The notes under the pieces are model-generated. The model was given only the letters and a program-made list of their open reading frames with translations, was not told the DNA's origin and did no database searches. From assembly GCA_002381695.1 (NCBI GenBank), contig DFXM01000017.1, forward strand, positions 29,546-37,652: a DNA stretch of 8,107 nucleotides, in the 5' to 3' direction. This document shows positions 4,780 to 8,107 of the stretch, one piece after another. Positions within the stretch are counted from its first letter, which is position 1. The number at the start of each line of letters is the position of its first letter. Source of the DNA: Clostridium sp. UBA4108 (GTDB taxonomy: Bacteria > Bacillota > Clostridia > Clostridiales > Clostridiaceae). The position numbers and the translations under genes are program-made.

Positions 4780-6537
4780 GTGGTGACCAATAATAGATTT
4801 TTAAGATTAAAAAAAATCTTTACATTTAACTCACTTAAGAAAAAAATAATAACAGGATTTATATGTGTAATCATTATGAATTTAATAGTATTTTTGGGGG
4901 TGGAACTAAGTAATGGTTATAAACAGGTGAAAAGCGAGGCGTTAGATAAAAGTTATGCCTATGCAGAACATATAGAAAAGGTTATATCACCTATAGGAAT
5001 AAATCAATCAGATAAAATTCAAGAAAAAATAACAGATTTATTAAATAACCAATATAAGTTAGCTGGAGCTATTGGAGTTCTAGATAAAGATTTAAAATAT
5101 ATAGCAAACACCGATGAAAGCAAGATAGGGACTAGCTTTAAAAATCAAAATACAGAAAATTTAATTAAGGATAATAAAGTAGCAAGTTTTGAATTTGAGA
5201 TTGACGGACAAAATGAATATTTCTCTGTAGTTCCGTTGTATAAACAAGAAAAAACTATACCAGTAGATGTAGTATCTTCAGCTACTAATACAGCAGATAC
5301 AATAACCTCGGCTAGCACTCAAGTAAATATACCAGGATTAATAGTTGTGGAAATGGATAATGAAGCAATGCTTACAGGATTAAAGGAGAGATTAATTAAT
5401 ACAACTATAATTAGCTTCATAGTTTTTATAATATCAATAGGAATAGCTGTCTTGATATCATCTAGCATAACAAGACCTTTATTCAAAATAAGAAATCATT
5501 TAAATCAGATAGCATCAGGAAATTTAACTAATGAAGTGAATATAAAATCTAAAGATGAGATGTTAGATTTAGCTAAGGACATTAATGGTACTAATTCAGC
5601 TTTAAAGAATATGATTTCACAAATAAAGGTTGTATCTAATGATTTAGATCAATATTCCAAAGAATTGAGCATCTCTGCTCAAGAAGTATCAACTGTAAGT
5701 GAGGAAATTTCAAATTCAATAGGTGAAATTACTGAAAATAGTACAGTACAGAGTAATAACTTAACAGATGCTACCAATAGACTAAAGGAGTTTTCATATA
5801 ATCTGGATGAAGTAAATAATAAGATTAATGCTATAGAGAGTAGTAGCAAAGACATTAAAATTTCAGCAGATAAAGGAACAAATAGAATAAATGAAGTAAT
5901 AATCACTATAGATGAGGTACAGGATACTTTTAAAACCTTCGGAGATAAAATAGAAGAACTTACGAGTAATGTAGTTCACATAGATTCTATTAGTCATACA
6001 ATTAATAATGTAGCTAAACAAACAAATTTACTTTCGCTAAATGCATCAATAGAAGCTTCTAGAGCTAAAGAAGCAGGTAATGGGTTTGCAGTAGTGGCAA
6101 ATGAGATAAAAAGTCTTGCGACCCAAACACTAGAATCTTCAGAAAATATAACTAAGTTAATTGGAGAGATATCTGAAAGCACTAAATCTGTTTCAGAAGC
6201 TGCAGAGGCCACTACTGAAAAATTCAAGGCTCAATCTCAAACAATTTCTGAAACTATAGCTTTATTTAATAATATAGTAAGGCAAATGAATATTATAATA
6301 CCTGAAATTAAAGAAATATCTACAGTAGTTAAAAGTTCTGTACATATGAAAGATAGCATTCTTAATAATATTCAATGTGTAACATTAGCAGCAGAGGGGC
6401 TTTCAGCATCTATGGAAGAAATATCTCAATCAATTGAAGAGCAGTCTGCTACAATAATAGATATGTCTAATTTATCTGAAAATTTACATGGTATTTCTAA
6501 TAACATGGTGAATGTAATAGAAAATTTTACAGTTTAG
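4780..6537 (+). CDS. Methyl-accepting chemotaxis protein with extracytoplasmic Cache-type sensor
   Basis: A 585-residue chemoreceptor that would pass an external signal to CheA/CheW at the inner face of the membrane. Order: basic N-terminus, membrane helix about 22-44, external sensor 45-205, membrane helix about 206-229, HAMP 230-282 (ITRPL, then DEM at 259-261), and a long cytoplasmic coiled coil. The signalling tip is at 409-447, with QTNLLSLNASIEASRAKEAGNG recognisable. GVLDKDLKYIANTDESKIG (99-117) fits a single Cache fold. Between the last two predicted strands lies an unusually long Ser/Thr-rich loop (about 156-184) with DVVSSAT (163-169), resembling the ApbE flavinylation motif. There is no C-terminal pentapeptide tether for CheR. 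Start: GTG at 4780, 8 bases after AAAGGGG; a second GTG at 4783 is less well placed. The gene is monocistronic, with its own promoter and Fur-like operator upstream and a strong palindrome after the stop. The ligand is unknown. Confidence 0.93.
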   Translation: MVTNNRFLRLKKIFTFNSLKKKIITGFICVIIMNLIVFLGVELSNGYKQVKSEALDKSYAYAEHIEKVISPIGINQSDKIQEKITDLLNNQYKLAGAIGVLDKDLKYIANTDESKIGTSFKNQNTENLIKDNKVASFEFEIDGQNEYFSVVPLYKQEKTIPVDVVSSATNTADTITSASTQVNIPGLIVVEMDNEAMLTGLKERLINTTIISFIVFIISIGIAVLISSSITRPLFKIRNHLNQIASGNLTNEVNIKSKDEMLDLAKDINGTNSALKNMISQIKVVSNDLDQYSKELSISAQEVSTVSEEISNSIGEITENSTVQSNNLTDATNRLKEFSYNLDEVNNKINAIESSSKDIKISADKGTNRINEVIITIDEVQDTFKTFGDKIEELTSNVVHIDSISHTINNVAKQTNLLSLNASIEASRAKEAGNGFAVVANEIKSLATQTLESSENITKLIGEISESTKSVSEAAEATTEKFKAQSQTISETIALFNNIVRQMNIIIPEIKEISTVVKSSVHMKDSILNNIQCVTLAAEGLSASMEEISQSIEEQSATIIDMSNLSENLHGISNNMVNVIENFTV

Positions 6538-6561
6538 TAGCATAAAAACAAAACCAAACTA

Positions 6562-6605
6562 AAAAGATATATTAACTAATTTTAAAATTAGTTAATATAT
6601 CTTTT
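6562..6605 (+). terminator. 44-nt perfect palindrome, terminator of the chemoreceptor gene
   Basis: Arms 6562-6583 and 6584-6605 are exact reverse complements over 22 bp, beginning AAAAGATATATT and ending AATATATCTTTT. It starts 24 bases after the chemoreceptor stop codon and ends in a TTTT run, as expected for a factor-independent terminator. It is almost entirely A/T (one C-G pair in mid-stem and one near the base), so its DNA cruciform potential is also high. By symmetry it could also stop transcription from the opposite side. Confidence 0.7.
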
Positions 6606-6611
6606 ATTGAC

Positions 6612-6633
6612 TTTATCACTAATTAGTGATAAA
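6612..6633. promoter_or_regulatory. 22-bp perfect palindrome, candidate MarR-type operator
   Basis: TTTATCACTAA is followed directly by its reverse complement TTAGTGATAAA. The inner ACTAATTAGT core recurs at 6840-6849, just before the pirin gene. AT-rich dyads of 16-22 bp are typical operators of MarR-family repressors, which often control their own gene. The palindrome sits immediately upstream of a MarR relic, as an autoregulatory operator would. Confidence 0.45.
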
Positions 6634-6645
6634 TTTGAACTATAG

Positions 6646-6840
6646 ATAAGAATTTTGCAATTTAAAATTTAAAAGGCATTGCATAGTAAATGTGATTTAA
6701 GAATATGTGAAATAATAGAGAAAATATTAGCTGTTTTAGGAAACATAACTGTAGTTATTAAAAATTTAGATAAGAAATGGCTTGTGAAAAAATATTCTAG
6801 TCTAGAAGATAAAAGAGTAATGTTAATGTCTTATTTATAA
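6646..6840 (+). pseudogene. Decayed MarR-family regulator (DNA-binding domain fragment)
   Basis: In one frame the residues from 6652 on read ILQFKI-stop-KALHSKCDLRICE, and then GNITVVIKNLDKKWLVKKY and SSLEDKRVMLMSYL. This is the recognition helix and winged part of a MarR repressor; intact family members read roughly TQFxVLEALYxKGDL, SGNITVVIxNLEKKGLV and DKRxxLxSLTEKG here. A TAA (6670-6672) replaces the expected leucine, a TAG occurs at 6643-6645, and the frame stops at 6838-6840 where the family continues LTEKG. About 45 N-terminal and 60 C-terminal residues are missing. A W stands at the usually invariant glycine of the KKG turn. The 53-codon open part begins with TTG at 6679 but lacks a properly spaced ribosome binding site. 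It lies directly before the pirin gene, a common partner of redox-sensing MarR regulators. The family call is made from memory of the pattern. Confidence 0.68.
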
Positions 6841-6854
6841 CTAATTAGTCACAA
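6835..6854. promoter_or_regulatory. Second, degenerate copy of the palindromic operator, before the pirin gene
   Basis: TTATAACTAATTAGTCACAA agrees with the perfect palindrome at 6613-6632 in 17 of 20 positions, including the whole ACTAATTAGT core. It overlaps a -10-like TATAAC (6836-6841) and ends 3 bases before the AGAGGTG ribosome binding site of the pirin gene (6857-6863), so a protein bound here would block expression. No good -35 element is seen in front. Confidence 0.45.
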
Positions 6855-6872
6855 ATAGAGGTGGTGTATAAA

Positions 6873-7586
6873 ATGTTAAAAAAAATAGATAATAAAAATA
6901 TGGGGAAAGCTAATCATGGATGGCTGAAAAGTTCTTTTCATTTTTCATTTGCAGATTATTTTAATCCATTAAATACTAATTTTGGAGTTCTGAGAGTGCT
7001 AAATGATGATTTGATTGCAGAGGATACAGGGTTTGATACTCATCCTCATAAAGATATGGAAATTATAACTTATGTTATAAATGGAGAATTAACCCATAAG
7101 GATAGTATGGGAAATAGTAGAGTATTGTCAAGAGGACATATGCAATATATGAGTGCTGGTACAGGCGTATATCACAGTGAACATAATTTTGGAAATGAAG
7201 AATTAAGACTTCTTCAAATATGGATTATACCGGATAAAAAAGGCTATACTCCAAATTATGGAGACTATGAATTTAATTGGGATGAAAGATGTGGTCTCTG
7301 GCTTCACATGGTATCGAGTCAAGAGGGAGCTACACCTATTAAAATTAATCAAGACATTAATATTTATACTATTTATTTAGAAAAAGGAAACAAAGAGTCA
7401 CTTAATATAGCTAAAAATAGGCAAGCTTATTTGGTGCAAATTGAAGGATGTTCAAACATTAATGATGTATATTTAAATGAAGGGGATTCTTTAGAAATTA
7501 TAGAAGAGGAAGTTAAGATTAGAGCAAAGGAGAATTCACACTTTATAGTTATAGAGATGAAGAAGTCAGAAAGTTTTTATCTATAA
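6873..7586 (+). CDS. Pirin family protein (bicupin, possible quercetin 2,3-dioxygenase)
   Basis: A 237-residue pirin, close to the usual bacterial length. The N-terminal cupin (about 25-125) carries the metal site: H57 and H59 in HPHKDMEIITYVINGEL, and H101 and E103 in SAGTGVYHSEHN. These are the same spacing and nearly the same numbers as the iron ligands of human pirin. RGHMQYMSAGTG is a family signature. The second cupin (about 140-235) is more degenerate, as usual. Pirins are cytoplasmic iron proteins; bacterial members can cleave quercetin or modulate metabolic enzymes, and many respond to oxidative stress. The start is ATG at 6873, nine bases after GAGGTG (6858-6863); GTG codons at 6861 and 6864 overlap this site and are rejected. 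It appears monocistronic, with a clear terminator at 7721-7756. The adjacent MarR relic and palindromes suggest it was once MarR-regulated. Its substrate here is unknown. Confidence 0.92.
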   Translation: MLKKIDNKNMGKANHGWLKSSFHFSFADYFNPLNTNFGVLRVLNDDLIAEDTGFDTHPHKDMEIITYVINGELTHKDSMGNSRVLSRGHMQYMSAGTGVYHSEHNFGNEELRLLQIWIIPDKKGYTPNYGDYEFNWDERCGLWLHMVSSQEGATPIKINQDINIYTIYLEKGNKESLNIAKNRQAYLVQIEGCSNINDVYLNEGDSLEIIEEEVKIRAKENSHFIVIEMKKSESFYL

Positions 7587-7720
7587 AAGAATGTAAAATA
7601 ATAATGTTAAGCTATAATTATTAATAGTTTAAAATAGATAGTTATATAAAGAGATTTATAAGTGTAAACATGTTCGTATTTGAAGGATGAATATTACCTT
7701 GATAAATTAGTTTAACTATT

Positions 7721-7756
7721 AAGAACCTCGACATTTATAATGCCGAGGTTCTTTTT
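7721..7756 (+). terminator. Factor-independent terminator of the pirin gene
   Basis: AAGAACCTCG (7721-7730) pairs with CGAGGTTCTT (7744-7753). The stem goes on, after one mismatch, with CATT/AATG around a 3-base loop. On the + strand the stem runs straight into TTTTTATT, the classic form. It lies 134 bases after the pirin stop codon. It overlaps the stop codon region of the convergent small gene, for which the flanking AATAGTT is a poor U-tract, so it is mainly a + strand terminator with possible use in both directions. Confidence 0.8.
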
Positions 7757-7919
7757 ATTGTATAATGGTGTATTCAAAGTTTTCAAAGAGCAAATTAGTT
7801 CCTTCTTTTATTTCTAAAGGTAGCAATGCTCGGGCCACACTTATTTGCTCTTTATTTTCGTCCTCCAAAATGGCATAGTCGCCATCGATTAAAATAACCT
7901 TATAATTTATAGTTACCAT
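7755..7919 (-). CDS. Small DUF3006-like protein
   Basis: A 54-residue acidic protein starting MVTINYKVILIDGDYAILED. The pattern of a first strand, DGDYAILEDENKE, then ISVARALLPLEIKEG and a last strand ending FEYTII is what DUF3006 proteins show: a small beta-rich fold of unknown function, in which a GDYA-like turn and an LP-x(4,5)-EG segment recur. It is shorter than many DUF3006 members, ending after the last strand without the usual charged C-terminal tail. The start is ATG at 7919, preceded at 8 bases by AAGGAAG (7928-7934 on the complementary strand). A strong promoter lies at 7958-7986. It converges on the pirin gene and shares the hairpin at 7721-7753. No role can be given; the family match is by eye. 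Confidence 0.72.
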   Translation of the reverse strand: MVTINYKVILIDGDYAILEDENKEQISVARALLPLEIKEGTNLLFENFEYTIIQ

Positions 7920-7957
7920 ATAAAACACTTCCTTATATAATAAAGATTTATAAAGAT

Positions 7958-7986
7958 ATTATATAATTAAACAATATGTATTCCAA
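7958..7986 (-). promoter_or_regulatory. Sigma-A promoter of the DUF3006-like gene
   Basis: Read on the - strand, TTGGAA (7981-7986) is followed after exactly 17 bases by a perfect -10 box TATAAT (7958-7963). Transcription would start near 7951, leaving a leader of about 30 bases that contains the AAGGAAG ribosome binding site. The optimal spacing and consensus -10 support the 54-codon frame being a real gene. Confidence 0.65.
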
Positions 7987-8107
7987 TAGTATCTTTAATC
8001 AAAGCATAGAGGCTTGAAGGAATTTATTAGTCAAATGGTTTGCATATAGTTCATTATTAACACTATATTAAAACAAAGCAAAATATAAAAACAACATTTC
8101 CCATTTA

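Noticed and set aside
4626..4874. 82-codon - strand frame across the chemoreceptor promoter and start
   Set aside because: Overlaps the promoter, the Fur-like site and the start of a certain gene; composition is simple AT-rich translation (F, I, N, Y) with no ribosome binding site.
5679..6227. Two - strand open frames within the chemoreceptor (5679-5906 and 5994-6227)
   Set aside because: Antisense to the conserved signalling domain; hydrophobic appearance comes from the reverse of Ser/Glu-rich coiled-coil codons.

Overview
The window is very AT-rich DNA from a low-GC Gram-positive bacterium, most likely Clostridium sensu stricto or a close relative. The evidence is heavy A/T use at third codon positions, AGA as the main arginine codon, strong purine-rich ribosome binding sites, several TTG and GTG starts, and protein types common in clostridia (chemoreceptor, diguanylate cyclase, XRE regulator, pirin). 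No rRNA, tRNA, CRISPR array, insertion sequence or phage gene is visible. The genes are mostly single transcription units separated by long AT-rich spacers, so this reads as accessory chromosome rather than one large operon.

Left part (1-3286): an L-amino-acid-oxidase-like FAD flavoprotein on the + strand (312-2051, TTG start) converges on a PAS-GGDEF diguanylate cyclase on the - strand (2300-3286). A 21-bp, almost perfect hairpin at 2213-2260 lies between their 3' ends and probably ends transcription from both sides. The cyclase has an intact catalytic motif, an inhibitory c-di-GMP site and a four-cysteine cluster in its sensor domain.

Middle (3287-4779): the spacer upstream of the cyclase holds two leader hairpins on the cyclase side and a 14-bp direct repeat. 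It is shared with a small XRE-family repressor (3751-4098, +). A 680-nt gene-free stretch follows, holding a stand-alone terminator-like hairpin and then a good sigma-A promoter with a Fur-box-like operator just after the predicted transcription start.

Right part (4780-8107): this promoter drives a membrane chemoreceptor with an extracytoplasmic Cache-type sensor (4780-6537). The sensor carries a Ser/Thr-rich insertion with a sequence, DVVSSAT, that fits the motif for covalent FMN attachment by ApbE. A 44-nt perfect palindrome ends the gene. Next comes a decayed MarR-family regulator (6646-6840, at least one nonsense codon, both ends lost), flanked by two related palindromes that look like its operators, and then a complete pirin-family bicupin (6873-7586). 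A clear terminator and a 54-residue DUF3006-like protein on the - strand (7755-7919), with its own consensus promoter, close the window.

Themes that recur are redox and flavin chemistry (flavoprotein oxidase, possible flavinylated chemoreceptor, pirin with a lost MarR regulator) and signalling (c-di-GMP synthesis, chemotaxis). A common pathway for these genes is inference only. The points most worth testing are the flavinylation-like motif in the chemoreceptor, its Fur-type operator, and the MarR relic with orphaned operators.
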